Position numbers and translations under genes: made by a program. This document shows positions 24,786-36,885 of a stretch of 64,000 bases of DNA, in pieces; position 1 is the first letter of the stretch; each line of letters begins with the position of its first letter. Origin of the DNA: Cucumis sativus. Taxonomy: Eukaryota; Streptophyta; Magnoliopsida; Cucurbitales; Cucurbitaceae. The notes beneath the pieces were generated by a model. The model saw nothing but the letters and a program-made list of their open reading frames with translations. It was not told where the DNA came from and searched no databases. The stretch is taken from assembly GCF_000004075.3 (NCBI RefSeq), contig NC_026659.2, positions 26,492,272-26,556,271 on the forward strand. The letters are read 5' to 3'.

Positions 24786-26972
24786 TCAAAATTTCCAATG
24801 GGTAATATGAAAAAACCTGGATTTCTTCATATTTTGCTTGAATCGATCAGAGTGAGAAGAAAGCAAAATGGGTTTCATGGGCAAGCTCGAAACAGAGAAG
24901 GTTTTTAGGTAAATGTTTAAATTTCTACGAGGTTCAACAAACGTGGCGAGATGATTCAATTGTTTTTTAGTATTTGCAGTCGGTATCGCCATTGATTAAG
25001 CATTGACTGTGGAAAGGAATAAAAGCGAAATAGAGAGCAACCCCATGATTTAAATCAAATCCACACTGATTTGTCAAGTAATTCAAGTCGATTTAATACG
25101 AAAGTTCTCTAGGGAGGACGTCGAGATTTGGAGTTAGGATTAAATGTTGTTTCCGATTTGGACAATTCTTTGCTGTTTTGGAGAATAAAGAATGAAATCA
25201 GTATATATATATATAAAGAAAAAGGAATTGATGTTCAATGGTTATCGTCACTCTAAATGCATCCTCTTAAACCTACTTAGGTTTCATGTTACAAAAAAAA
25301 CTTTAGATATCTTCACCATTAGGTTGATTACTTTCGAGTTCATCTTCACATGTAGTAAAATAAAAGTACTTCATCTATGTACATTTACATTTTTTATTAA
25401 TATGCAAAACATCGTGGTTGAATCTTAAAAGTTCACTCATTTTTCAATGATAGTTTCATTTTTTTTACGGAGAATATGAAGTCTATGACACTTTAGTTTC
25501 GAAGCTATTTTCTTCTCTTATTCGAAACATTGATACAATTTTCTTGCTCACTCTCTTGTGAATACGATTTTAATAGGTGTGCAACTTCTCTTCTTCTTCT
25601 TTTCATCCAAGGTGGTTTATTGGGTTGTTTTCTCATGGTGTATTTTTTTTAATGTTGTTTATGACATTGTTTCTCTAAGGGTAAAACATCAATATTTGAA
25701 GTTTAAGTTCTATTTTTCTTAAATTTGAAATAATAGGTCTAAAACATATGATAAGTTAATGATTAACATATACTCGTTTTCTTTAAATTCGAGAAATGAC
25801 TTAAACAATGATATTTGAATAATTAAAACATAATAATTTAATTTATGTTGGATAACTATTAGTTGTTTTTCAAATAAAACATATTTTCTTGAATTTCTTC
25901 CCATACTTTTCATTGAAAAAAAAATTATCGAATTTCAACTTTCATTTCTAACAATTTTATCAACTTTTTTTTCTCCAAAATTGAGTGCACTTTTTATAAT
26001 ATTGGTGTAATAACTACAGAATGAGAATTTTAAATGTGAAAATAGTGTTAGTATGCTTTAATCCTTAAACAATCCACACGAGTTAGGAGTTTAGAGTTTG
26101 ATAGCTAAAATAGACAATTTTTTTCAAGTGGTAAATCAAATCATCAATTTTTAATAACAATCAGTATTTTATCATCATGTTCTAAATTCTTGTTGACTTG
26201 TTAAAAGTGGTGCTCTAAGTGGATATGAACTTTTAAAATCCAACATGTAATTCAATAATTGTTTCATACATGAGAGTTAGGGACAATTGAGTTTGTTAAT
26301 ATACATTATAAAAATGAAATAGCTTCTTCCTACTTTGCCTATTTACTATAATGACAAAAAGCCAAAAGTGGATGGAAAATTTTGTGCAACCTTGCCCTAA
26401 GATTTGATCGTTTGTCTTTATTCGTGTCTTTGAAACTTTTGTGTATATAACTAACATGATAGTCGCGACTAGTTACGTGTAGTTCAATGGATAAGACATT
26501 CATTTTCATATTAAACTGATATCACATCTGAATAAGAAATATCACAACAACATGAAAGTAAAGTTAATAAAGACTAAAAAGAATTAAAAAATACTACATA
26601 TACCAACAAATAACATCTTACTTTTTAGTGGCTTTTAGCTCAAAGCAATTTTATATCGAGTGTCCTACAAATGTTTCTACAACAAAGTATATCAAAAGGA
26701 CTCGATTTTTTTTTTTTAAATAAATAGGACAGTATTTGATGGTGTCATTAATTTTGAAGATGTTCTTTTCATGTCTGGCTTTGGGCTTTTGGGCCGAACA
26801 AATGGACCCTTGCCAGTTACCAGCCCATTGGGCTAGCTCAAGGCGAAACGACGCCGTTGAATAGGTGCTTGGTTGGTGCATTTGCTAATTCCTAAACCCC
26901 GTCGTCTTCTCAGTCTGATTTCCACCGCCGGTATACTGAAATCAGCATTGGCACTTGGATTTGCTAGCAGCT
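24786..26972. other. Intergenic: divergent promoters of the fucosyltransferase and bL32m
   Basis: About 2.2 kb. The left 350 bases probably carry the fucosyltransferase leader, and the last 150 bases (GC-richer) the bL32m leader. A short TATATATATATA run lies near 25,202. The segment from about 26,470 contains a phrase resembling a tRNA A box, but there is no cloverleaf. Confidence 0.4.
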
Positions 26973-28775
26973 ATGGCGTTGAGGATTATGAGGGCGCTCG
27001 AGGGTCAGATGGGTTCAATGCTAGGGCTTAAAGCGATGGCTTACGGTTTACCCCATTCTTCGCCGATATCTGGGGTCATGGGCCCTAAGGATTCCCCGCC
27101 CCCGCTTGTTCTTCCTGAGTTCAACCAGGAATATGATGATGATAAAACCAACAACTGCAGTATTGTGGGATTTGGTTTCCCTAGCTTATCTTTTTCCGGG
27201 TCTATGGAGCTTATGGCTGTTCCTAAGAAGAAGGTATTGAATTTCTTCCTCCTATTTTCAAATAATCAAACGCCTACTTTTAGAATAGAAATTTAACCTG
27301 TTTATTTCTTATGGATAAAGTAGAAACTTCAAATTTCACATTGCTTGAAGTTGTGGGATATGGAAGATGTTGCTGGAAGTATTAGAAATGAGCTTAAAGA
27401 ATTCAAAGATTTTAGAGAGCATTTGTAGTTGCATTTTTTATGTTCACTTCTTCTGGAAATTCCAGATGGTGCTATGATTCTATGAGATCACTATTTAGCC
27501 AAAACCATTTGGTTTTTGAAAATTAAGCCTATTTTTTCTCAATTTCTTAGGTAGAAAAGTTGAATTCTTAGCGGAAGAAAAAACTAGTTCTTATAATCTA
27601 TGTTTTCAAAACTTGGACTTGGTTTTTTATAACATTAGTAAAAAATAGATAATAAAACAAAAAATGTGGAGGTGGAAGAGATGTTTATTGATTAATTGAT
27701 GCTAAATGGGACCTTATATATTCATCTTTACTTAACAATGCCTATTAAGTTCAAATTCTCGTATGTATTGACAATGTCAATATTTGAGTATGGCATTGTT
27801 TATACTTACTTACACACACACACACACATGTTTGAAGCGTTCCTTTAGGTTTCCAAAGCTCCTTTTCTAAAACTTGTTCGTTTGGGTTTATTGAGAAATA
27901 TGAGAAAACAATTCATAGTCTATATTCTGCAGGTTTCTCCACATAAAAGGCGCATAAGAAATGCTCCAAAGGCTCTAAAACCTATTCCAGTTATAGTTCG
28001 ATGCAAGTAAGATTCTCCCTGGTCTGCCCTAACAAATTATTGTTTAATGTTTATCTTAGCTTCTAGGAAAGTTAATCCAGATATGATTTCACTGACTATG
28101 ATAATGTGACCTATTTTATTATTTTATCATCAATCGGAAGCTGTTTCTTCACAACGATAGGACTGTAATTCTGTGCTTCGTATTGGAAACTGGAAAGCAT
28201 TCCAGTTGTCAGTAGCTAATCTTGACAAATACAAGCAACACAACACCCTCAAATGAATGTCGCCATAACTATAACAGAACATTAGGCCCTCTATTTAACC
28301 AAAGGTTCAAAACAATGGGTCATCTCTAGTTACTAGTTAGTAATTGAGGCGAAGTTTTTAGATTTCAGAGAAAGATGATATTCACACACAAGTCTTTTAA
28401 TAAAGAAAAAAATAGAATCGGTTGGTGTCAACTGTCAAGAGTGACAGTGACAAAGATGCCAATTGACTCTAGCTAATATTTCAATTTCTTTCACTTCATT
28501 GCAACCCTTGATAGTATTTGCCTAATCACTGGATAAGAAACTAGCATCATAAAATGTTAACAATAAGAAAAATTTCTGATACCATAAATTGCTTAGAGTA
28601 ATCTTTAACATTTCAGCCTCAGCCCATAAGTTTTGTGATAATGTAAAATGCCTAAAGTCTGCATGAATTTTCTTGGTGCTGACTCTGTTACTGCAGGGCT
28701 TGTGGTAAAGTGAAGCTGCCTCACTACTATTGTTGCAGTGGAAGACCGGGGGATCAGGACAATTCAGCCACATGA
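26973..28775 (+). CDS. Mitochondrial large ribosomal subunit protein bL32m
   Basis: Three exons, 26973-27233, 27933-28006 and 28697-28775, total 414 nt and 137 residues. The N-terminal 80 residues are a targeting and extension region (MALRIMRALEGQMGSMLG start). The conserved L32 part is VPKKKVSPHKRRIRNAPKAL across the first intron, then KPIPVIVRCKACGKVKLPHY and YCCSGRPGDQ. The Cys pairs (CKAC, then YYCC) match the zinc-ribbon of mitochondrial and bacterial L32. The start is the first ATG giving a basic amphipathic leader; a frame extension to 26955 has no ATG. It is a nuclear gene for a mitochondrial matrix ribosome. It lies close to the mS23 gene on the opposite strand. Confidence 0.92.
27812..27828. 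repeat. (AC)n microsatellite in a bL32m intron
   Basis: About eight AC units within the first intron of the bL32m gene. Confidence 0.85.
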
Positions 28776-29143
28776 GACTATGGAGAGTAAAAAGTGCAGG
28801 CTGAAAGCAATGTCTTCAGTTATAGAATCGTCCCCATACCTGGGAGCTATAGTTTCCTTTTGAGAATTCTTCTTTATTAGATTCTTGAAGTTTTGGTTCT
28901 TCTGCTCATTGTATGACAGATTGTTCGATTTCAACATGTTATAACCATTAACTTGCTGTTGAGCCATATCCTTGCTTTGTGCTATCCGGTAAACTTCAAT
29001 TCTTCCAGGTCTGAAATGAAATGCGGACTCTTTTAGCATATGTTTTTCTTTCTTAAATGCCTTTTAAAAGAAAGATCTATATTTTGTAAATAATTTTTTT
29101 TTTTTGTTTATTTTGCTATATTCGAAAACAAATTTTCAATGTA

Positions 29144-29208
29144 TATATTTTTTTAATTTCTTCAACTATAAAAAAGAATATATTTTTTTAATTTCTTCAA
29201 CTATAAAA
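29144..29208. repeat. Tandem duplication, two copies at a 35-base spacing
   Basis: About 30 bases (TATA, seven T, AATTTCTTCAACTATAAAA) occur twice in direct orientation, starting at 29144 and 29179, with identical copies. This indicates a recent local duplication. Confidence 0.85.
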
Positions 29209-30100
29209 GTAAACTTATGAAAGTTGAGAATTTTTTCTTTTCTAATTAATTTGTTCTCTCGTTAAAGAAAATAAAACTTCAGGGAACCACCACAATATCC
29301 TACGACTAAATGTACAAGGAAGAAATGATAAAAATAATTACCAAACTGAACCTAGTTTAAGCCCAACTGACAAAAGGTTATTGACCAATAAGTGTATCGT
29401 TTGAACATCTTTTCGTCTGTATTTTCCACTTTGAGGCCAAGCCAATGCTAGGACAAAGGCAGTAGAGGTTGGCAACAATGCCCCGCTCCTTTTATGAGAC
29501 ATTCTTAGTCGTGCTTTGAGAGTTAACACCCCATAGATTAGATAGTTTTTCAAGACTTTTATTGGATACTACTTTAATCGAACATGAATTTTCATATAAT
29601 TCTATATGTATTTATGAGTGAGTATAAAATTCTGTTAAATCACATTAAATTGAGCATCTGTTTACATTCATATGATTGAGTTCTTAGATTTCCAAGTTAG
29701 TGTGAAAAGAGTTGCTTTGAATTATGACTACTAGACTTAGATAAAAATAACCTAAAATAAGAATCACAAATCTATCACAATGTTCTTGAAATGATTGAAC
29801 TACTTGTAATAAGAAGGGTAAAACTAAAAATCTTTACGTAAGTAATTAAAGAAGAATCAAAATTTCGGACAAAACGAAACCTTTTTATGTACATTTCCAA
29901 ATCGATAGAAATGTTGAAATACAAAATTTAAACCATGATCTCAACCTATAAATGGATTGGCGTTCAAAATAAAATATCACGATCATCGTACTCTTCTTGC
30001 ATATCCATTGCTTCCTCAATCAAAAAGCTTCATCTGATTCAATTACCACAGACGAGGACGCGTGTGATTGCCAATGGTGACGATGCATCGTCACTTAAGC

Positions 30101-30244
30101 ATGAGCTGCCGCATGGTCGACATGTCATCCATTTCTGGATATGGCTCTTGCCCAATGGACTCGAATATCGTTTGTCAGGGAGCGGATAACATCCACGGGC
30201 CGATTGGCATCCCTATCGGTAATCGCGTTCTTCTAGGAATTTGA
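30101..30244 (+). other. 47-codon ORF upstream of PHO1-A (possible uORF)
   Basis: An ATG-to-TGA frame encodes 47 residues (start MSCRMVDMSSISGYGS, end GPIGIPIGNRVLLGI) about 150 bases before the PHO1-A start codon, in sequence richer in GC than the flanks. If the PHO1-A leader begins upstream of 30101, this is an upstream ORF that could affect translation. I do not recognise the peptide, and the minus strand is also open across part of it. It may be noncoding leader sequence. Confidence 0.25.
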
Positions 30245-30397
30245 CTTTTGGACAAAGCAATCTGAATCAAAATCAATGCTGTGGAGTTAGGGTTTAGGGG
30301 AAGGGAAGAAAGAGCTTTCCTTTCCATTTAAGTGCTTGTTTTATATCTAAATCTATAAACAGAAAGAGCTTGACTGATTTTTGAAGTAATACGAAGG

Positions 30398-33300
30398 ATG
30401 AAGTTTGAGAATGAATTCAAGAAACAAATAGTGCCTGAATGGGCGGACGCTTATGTTGATTACGATGGCTTGAAAAGATTATTGCGTGAGATTTCCTGTG
30501 AGAGACAGTCCAGAGTATCATTTGGGCGCTCAAAGAAGAAGCCAATAGTGAACGGAAAATGCAGAGAGTTAACCTCTCAGCCAAGAAAATGCCAAATCAT
30601 TAAGGATATTGAGAATCAAGTTGGAGATGTTGACAGATCACTGCAAAATGACCACCTTCAACTCTCCAAGGCTTGTTCTCACAGCAAGTTTCAAGAAATT
30701 TCAGAGATTGAGATGGCTTTTCTTAGAAAATTTGATGAAGAACTCATCAAGGTCAATTCTTTCTATAAGGAGAATGTAGAGGCTGTAACTGAAGAAGCAA
30801 GTGTTTTAAGTAAACAAATGAAGACTTTGGTTGCATTGCGAAGGAAGATGGAGGTCGCCCCTCTGAATGAGAGACACGATTCTCATGCTGAAGTTTCTAC
30901 AATCCCCTTAAGCTCCACTTTTCAAACGCCTTGTCCTTCAGGTATATGCATGCTCTTAGTTTCTTGAGACATTCTTCTGGGTATCGCTTAAGGAACATCA
31001 CAATCTTCATATGATATGATAGATGACATTGTCAATTAGTTTTGAGATTAGAGCTCAACTTATCTAATAAATGTGATTTACTTTCGAATGGATCAATCAT
31101 ATATATATATATATATATATTGCAGGTTTATAATGCCTCCGTTTACCTTTAAAGTTAATGTAACTTTATTTTTATTTTTAAGGAAGCGTGCACTTGGATT
31201 CAGCAGTTGAAACGGATGCCAACTATCAGCATGAACAAAAAGAGTCTCATTGGGGTTCAGAATTGGATGAAGTTCACACAGAAGCAAGTGGCAATAAACA
31301 TGTAGAAGAAGTCACGACGATGGAAAACAACCAATATTCCCAAGAAATTCTTAAGCATGTGAAAGTCGTCGATGTGTTCAGCTCCCATAAATCTACATCG
31401 AAAGATATTTGCAAGAGTTCTAAGGATGATGACTTGGATGTTGATCAAGATGGCCGAAGTAAGATTGAAGAACAGTTGAAAAAAGCATTTGCAGAATTTT
31501 ATCAGAAGCTTCATTCGTTGAAGCAATATAGGTATGCAGAATGCTTCAAAGAAAATTGCCAAATTAGCATATTCTGTTATTTATGATCTTCAACCTCTCC
31601 TTTATCATGTTTTCATGCCTTTGAAATTGGATGAACCAGTTTTATGAACCTGTCAGCATTTGCGAGAATCATGAGTAAGTATGAGAAGGTCGGGCATTGA
31701 ATCAATAGGCAATATATTTATTTTGATTTTTCGATTATCTATTACGAAATAGAGCATTTCACAAGTTTCCAATATCTTAATGAACTATATTTTTCGATAA
31801 ATATAGATCATTAAAATAGTCCTTTGATGATTATTAACTTTTGGAGGCGCCCTTTAATTTCCTCTGGGGAGGGGTTCTTGACCCTTTGCCAGTTGTTCTT
31901 CGTTTCACCTTTTTAGTATACTTATCAGTTTCTTATCGGAAAAACAAAAAGAAGATTAAAAGATTAAAAATTATCTAAAATTATGGTTATATTCCTGCTT
32001 TTATTGGGTACAGATTTCATCAAAGACAGCAGCCAAGTCATACATGGAAATTGTGGATAATTCGTACCTTGGAAGTTCAGATGAGGTAATGTTTTACTGT
32101 TAACCCATTATTTCATATATCTGAGTTCTCACCTAGTGACACAAGTTTCTGATAGCAAATGATCGTATATGTCGTCATTAATATTGAAAATTTTAAAGCT
32201 TTCTTTCCTTTTCTGTTATCCAACCAAGGAGCACCTCAGAATGCCTCAGCTTTTTAATTACCTATCCAAGTAGATTTATAGGATACAGTTCTACAAAAAT
32301 ATGAATAAGTGAGTACGGCATTTTCTTTGTTGTACTAATTATTAGTAGAATCTTATTTCTTTTAAACTAGGTTGCCGATCTCATGAAGATGGTGGAAATT
32401 AATTTCGTCAAGAACTTTTCAAACTCAAATTATGCAGAAGCCATGAAGCATTTGAGGCCAAAAACCAAAAGAGAAAAACACAGCGTGATATTTTCTTCAG
32501 GTGATTTTATTTTCCTTAGGAGGCTCTTGCTTAAATTAAAAGATGTTTTCAACGAAAAGTCTGAACTAGTTCATTTTGAAGGGTAGGTTGGTAATTTCTC
32601 AGACTGATTAGCTTCATTTCCCCATCTTATTTCCAGGCTTCCTATCTGGTTGCACGGTGGCACTATTTGTGGCAACTGTTTTGAAAATAGCATCTCAAAA
32701 ATTGATGGAGAGGGAGGAGGGCACTCATTACATGGAAAATATATTTCCACTTTACAGGTAGGAATAGTTTGTTATAGTTTCTATGCATGCATCTACCTAT
32801 ACTGGCACATAGCTACCCCAGAAGTTTTTTCTGAGATACATTGGTTTATCTTGCAGTTTGTTTGGCTTTGTTGTCCTACACATGCTCATGTACGCAACAG
32901 ACTTGTACTTCTGGAGACGTTGTCGAGTTAACTATCCATTTATCTTTGGTTCCAAGAGAGGAACTGCATTGGGTTGGCAAGAAGTTTTCCTGCTTAGTGC
33001 TGGTTTTGCGGTACTTGCATCTGCCAGTTTCCTGGCAAACTTATATTTGGACAGAGATCCTAGCACTCAGAAGTATAGAACAGAAGCTGAGAAGGTTCCT
33101 TTATTCACAACAGCAGTAAGACCACTTAAACACAAAGAATTACTGCTTGCTTCAATAATTAATATAGTTTCCTTTTTCCCCTTCTGCCCAACTACTGAAC
33201 AGAATCCCTCTTTATGCAACATCCTCTCTCTTAGTAGTTTCTTCCTTTGTGCAGCTTATTCTTCTCATCACCTTTTGCCCATTCAACATTCTATACAAGT

Positions 33301-35045
33301 CAAGTCGTTTTTTCTTCATTCGCTGTATCCTACGCTGTATATCTGCTCCTCTGTGCAAGGTAATAGAATTAATGATCAGTCAAACCAATTGAAGAGTGAC
33401 TGTCACTCACTGCTAAGTACTTGCTGCTCTTGAATATTCTTTTCAGGTTAAGTTTCCAGATTATTTTTTGGCAGATCAGCTTACTAGTCAGGTAGTAACG
33501 ATTTCTCAGTATGATGAAAAATGGTGGTTAACTTTGTTGTTGACGAGAGTCTCATCTTTGTTGTTATTGAGGCGTGTGCTGCTAATGATTGTAGGTACAA
33601 GCTTCACGATGTATTGTGTTGTATATTTGCTACTATGGTTTAGGAGAATACTCAAGGAAGCAAAACAAGTGCCACACGCGTGGTGTCTACAATACTCTCT
33701 CCTTCATCATTGCTGTCATACCATTTTGGATGCGATTCTTACAAGTATGAATCTAGTTTTGTATTGCTAGTTTTAGTCACTTCATCAGTGATGTTTTTAT
33801 TAAAGCTAGTGAAAAGATTAAGCTGACCAGTGTATGCCATTGTTTCCAATGCTGTTCATCGCAACAAAATATCTAGTACTAATGACTTTGATTTGTCAAC
33901 CTTCAATTTCTCGATGTGAAAAAGAGAGATACAAGGGGACTCTTTATTTTAATGTAATACTATAGGAAGAGGATACATTTCCTTTACGTTTATATCCATG
34001 CAAGTTGCAAATAGTTATCTCTACATTTTAATATAACAGTGAGATTGGACATCTTATCCTAAATCTTGAATTCATCATTATCTTGTATACATTAACCTTT
34101 AAAAAGGTGGTGCACTTGGATAGGCAATTAATGTCAAAGATATGATTGTGTGTAGTGCATGCGACGACTGCTTGAGGAAAAAGATTCGATGCATGGCTAC
34201 AATGCTCTTAAGTACCTCTCTACAATTGTTGCGGTCCTCATTAGAACAGCTTGTGAATTAAGAAAGGGAGCTACCTGGATGGTGTTAGCTTTGATTAGTT
34301 CCGTAGTTGCTGTGTTGGTGAATACATACTGGGATATTGTTGTTGACTGGGGACTTCTGCGAAAACACTCAAAGAATAAGTACTTGAGAGACCGGCTTTT
34401 AGTGTCCAACAAGTCTGTCTATTTTGCAGCGATGGTGGTGCCATCTTGAACTAATCGTTTGTGCCTTTTGCCCCCGTGACTTCTACTAATCCAATATCTC
34501 TGTGGGATTTTGAACAGATATTAAATATTCTTTTGAGAATTGCTTGGATCCAGTTGGTGTTAGCATTCAACTTGCGTTCATTTCAAAAGGTTGCTGCGAC
34601 TGCATTGATATCTTGCTTGGAAATCATTCGCCGCGGTCTTTGGAACTTCTTCAGGTGATCTTTTGTCTATTCTATAACTAACGAGTGTTTTAAATGTTCA
34701 TGTTGCTGCAATAGCTTATCTTGCCCCAAATTGTCTGAAGTCATGGGTGTTAAATTCTTCTATTATCTTAAATCTAAAGGTTTCGTTTGAAATGATTTTC
34801 TCAATTCTTAAGTGGAAAAGCACTCAAAAAGTCCGGGGGTCTTGCACAAAGGAAGATCCACAACAGAGCAACACAATATTTTTGTTTTGATTTTAACTTT
34901 GAGAGTTTGATTTTCTCTTAACTATTTTGCATATGTGATCAGTTTGGAGAACGAGCATCTGAACAACGTTAACAAGTATCGATCATTTAAGTCGGTTCCA
35001 CTTCCATTCAGCTACTCTGACGACGATGATGAGAAGGATAATTGA
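30398..35045 (+). CDS. PHO1-type phosphate exporter A (SPX-EXS)
   Basis: Thirteen exons: 30398-30941, 31183-31531, 31640-31688, 32014-32085, 32371-32500, 32637-32757, 32857-33115, 33255-33359, 33447-33491, 33595-33744, 34156-34434, 34518-34654 and 34943-35045. They encode 780 residues. The SPX domain, which senses inositol pyrophosphates, starts [20 protein letters not shown] and includes [21 protein letters not shown] variable acidic linker follows, then membrane helices, then the EXS domain from about residue 514 ([14 protein letters not shown]) through [18 protein letters not shown] to [20 protein letters not shown] and an acidic tail. PHO1 proteins export phosphate to the xylem from Golgi/endosome and plasma membrane. 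It is shorter than copy B, mainly because the SPX loop and linker are smaller. Copy B lies about 4.5 kb downstream, facing it. Expression sites are unknown. Confidence 0.92.
31099..31120. repeat. (AT)11 microsatellite in PHO1-A intron 1
   Basis: A perfect AT run followed directly by TTGCAG, which looks like a splice acceptor. The acceptor I use is 57 bases further on (31181-31182). Confidence 0.9.
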
Positions 35046-36387
35046 ACAAAGAAAATGACGTCAGAGGAAAGAAAATTAAAGCTTGTAGACTGACTTCATC
35101 TGCTGTAGTCTACTTCTCAACCTGGAGCACAACAAAGCCTCTGTATTATAACTGAAGTTGGAGACTTCATTACATTTCGTTTTCCTCTAACAAACGGTAG
35201 AATGGGTTTTCTTAAAAATTAGAAGGAACCTTCCAGAAAAGTGTGGGAATTATATCTTTTTCTTTTTGAGTTTATGTGACACACGTGTTAATCAATTTGA
35301 GTATTGCTATGACTATGACAGTTATATTATACGAGGTTTTTGCAAGGAGATCAGTGGATATTATACAAATTTGTTGTGAAACTGCGATGAGGATAATAGC
35401 TGTTGAGATGTAGATGTTTTTTAGTAATTGATGAATGATTTGAAGTAGTAGATGCTTAGACCCAGAAGTATAAGATTTTGAGACAGCAATTTTCTTTTCA
35501 ATTTCACTCCCAAAGAACTCTGATGGTATGCAACCTTCATTTCCTCTTTTGTGGTCTTCACTTGGGCTAGCCAACAATCACTTAAGTCCTACTCCATGTT
35601 TAAATAGAAATTAGGGATTTTCACTACCGAGGGTCACAAAAGTAAGAGGCTTGTACTTTCCTCTCTTTTGTCACAATGATAGAAAAGAATACTTTCAGAA
35701 AAACTATATTCTTTCTTGATAATGTTGGAGAGAATATTGTCGAAAAGCTATCTTTATATATCAAAGACTAATTTGAAGATGTCAAAGTTGCTAAAGTATC
35801 AACAAATTTGATTTTCTTTTTAAAGATATAATGAAACAGGGTAGCATTTGATCAATTTTTCAATTATAGTGTTTTTAATAATGATGTCAATCTTTAAATA
35901 CGCAAGTAATCTATGACTCATTTTTGATTGATAGATTAATTTTTGTTATTTACATGTTAAAGTATCATCTTATTACTTGAGTTAATTAATTTATTTTTTT
36001 AAAATTTAACTTGAGAGAAGTTTTAAATGTTTAATTTTAGTAACATATATATTTATGTAAGAATGAGTTCTATGTATTTTGAAATTCTTGGTGCTACAAT
36101 TAAGGATCAAAGTAAGTTCATACATCTTTAGTAGAGTGAAAAAAAATGATAGCTTTTCGTATTTTTATAACAAAAATTATAGTCAAGCCTCATGCTTTGA
36201 CCATTTTAGCTTCAACAACAAGGAAGACAAAGGAAAGGAAACCTCTTGTTGAGCTTTGATTCATTCCTGAGGGTTTTTGGGGGTTTAAGCCGCCGGCGGT
36301 GGGACGACGAACCATTCCGCCACAGGCTACCTAACCACATCGACACTGCCATCTTCGAATCCGATTGCTCCTCCTGCACCGACTAGG
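35046..36387. other. Intergenic: PHO1-A 3' flank and GCK-gene promoter
   Basis: About 1.3 kb. A minus-strand frame at 35272-35577 overlaps the expected PHO1-A 3' UTR but lacks an ATG start and a known domain. The last 200 bases are GC-richer and form the leader of the GCK gene. Confidence 0.4.
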
Positions 36388-36885
36388 ATGTCTACTTCGG
36401 AGTCCAAACTCCAAGACGCAGAATCTAACGCCGCCGCCACTAAGACCCTGGAAGATCAACCACAATCGGATACCCCAAATTACTCTGAGGAAAAATCTTC
36501 CGAGGAAGCAAGTCTGTCAGGAAAGATTTCCGAGAGTGGAGGTGGAGATGAAGGAGGAGAAGATATAGAAGAGGAAGAGGAGGGGGAATGTGGGTTTTGC
36601 TTGTTTATGAAAGGCGGTGGATGCAGAGATAGCTTCATTGCGTGGGAGAAGTGTATCGAGGAGGCGGAGAAGAACAAGGAGGATATTGTGGAGAAATGCT
36701 TTGAAGTGACTGGAGCATTGAAGAAATGTATGGAAGCTCATCCAGATTATTACGAACCGATTCTGAAGGCGGAGAAAATGGCTGAGGAGGAAGCGATTAT
36801 AGAATTGGAGAAGGAAACAACTCCAAGTGCTTCCCAGCAAGATACGAATTCCGATGAACAGAAGGCCTCTGTTGGAGGTAAGTGA
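36388..36885 (+). CDS. GCK domain-containing protein
   Basis: A frame of 165 residues. The first 65 are acidic and low complexity (ending EDIEEEEEGE). The GCK domain, about residues 65-135, reads ECGFCLFMKGGGCRDSFIAW, then EKCIEE, VEKCFEVTGALKKCMEAHPD and YYEPILKAEK. Its Cys residues are at 68, 71, 79, 89, 104 and 114. The last four form two CX9C pairs and the first two a CX2C. That layout, with the MEAHPDYYEP ending, resembles the Mia40/CHCHD4 fold of the mitochondrial intermembrane space. Function is not established for plant GCK proteins; a redox or disulfide role is inference. The start ATG follows a leader with no obvious transit peptide. The last codons (GGAGGTAAGTGA) contain a perfect GTAAGT donor, so the true C-terminus may be spliced. 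Confidence 0.85.
   Translation: MSTSESKLQDAESNAAATKTLEDQPQSDTPNYSEEKSSEEASLSGKISESGGGDEGGEDIEEEEEGECGFCLFMKGGGCRDSFIAWEKCIEEAEKNKEDIVEKCFEVTGALKKCMEAHPDYYEPILKAEKMAEEEAIIELEKETTPSASQQDTNSDEQKASVGGK

Larger units (their letters stand above)
28776..30397. other. Intergenic between bL32m and PHO1-A
   Basis: About 1.6 kb. It includes the bL32m 3' flank, two unexplained minus-strand frames (28764-29039 and 29338-29553) that do not match a family I know, a 35-base tandem duplication, and a less AT-rich segment at about 29,980-30,350 that is likely the PHO1-A promoter and leader. That leader holds a 47-codon ORF. Confidence 0.4.

Noticed and set aside
24786-24992. 68-codon minus-strand frame upstream of the fucosyltransferase
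   Set aside because: Separated from the real start by an in-frame stop; probably 5' leader.
26470-26545. tRNA-like phrase (GTAGTTCAATGGATAAGACAT) in the spacer before bL32m
   Set aside because: It resembles an A box, but I could not find a matching B box, anticodon arm or acceptor stem; at most a tRNA-derived SINE scrap.
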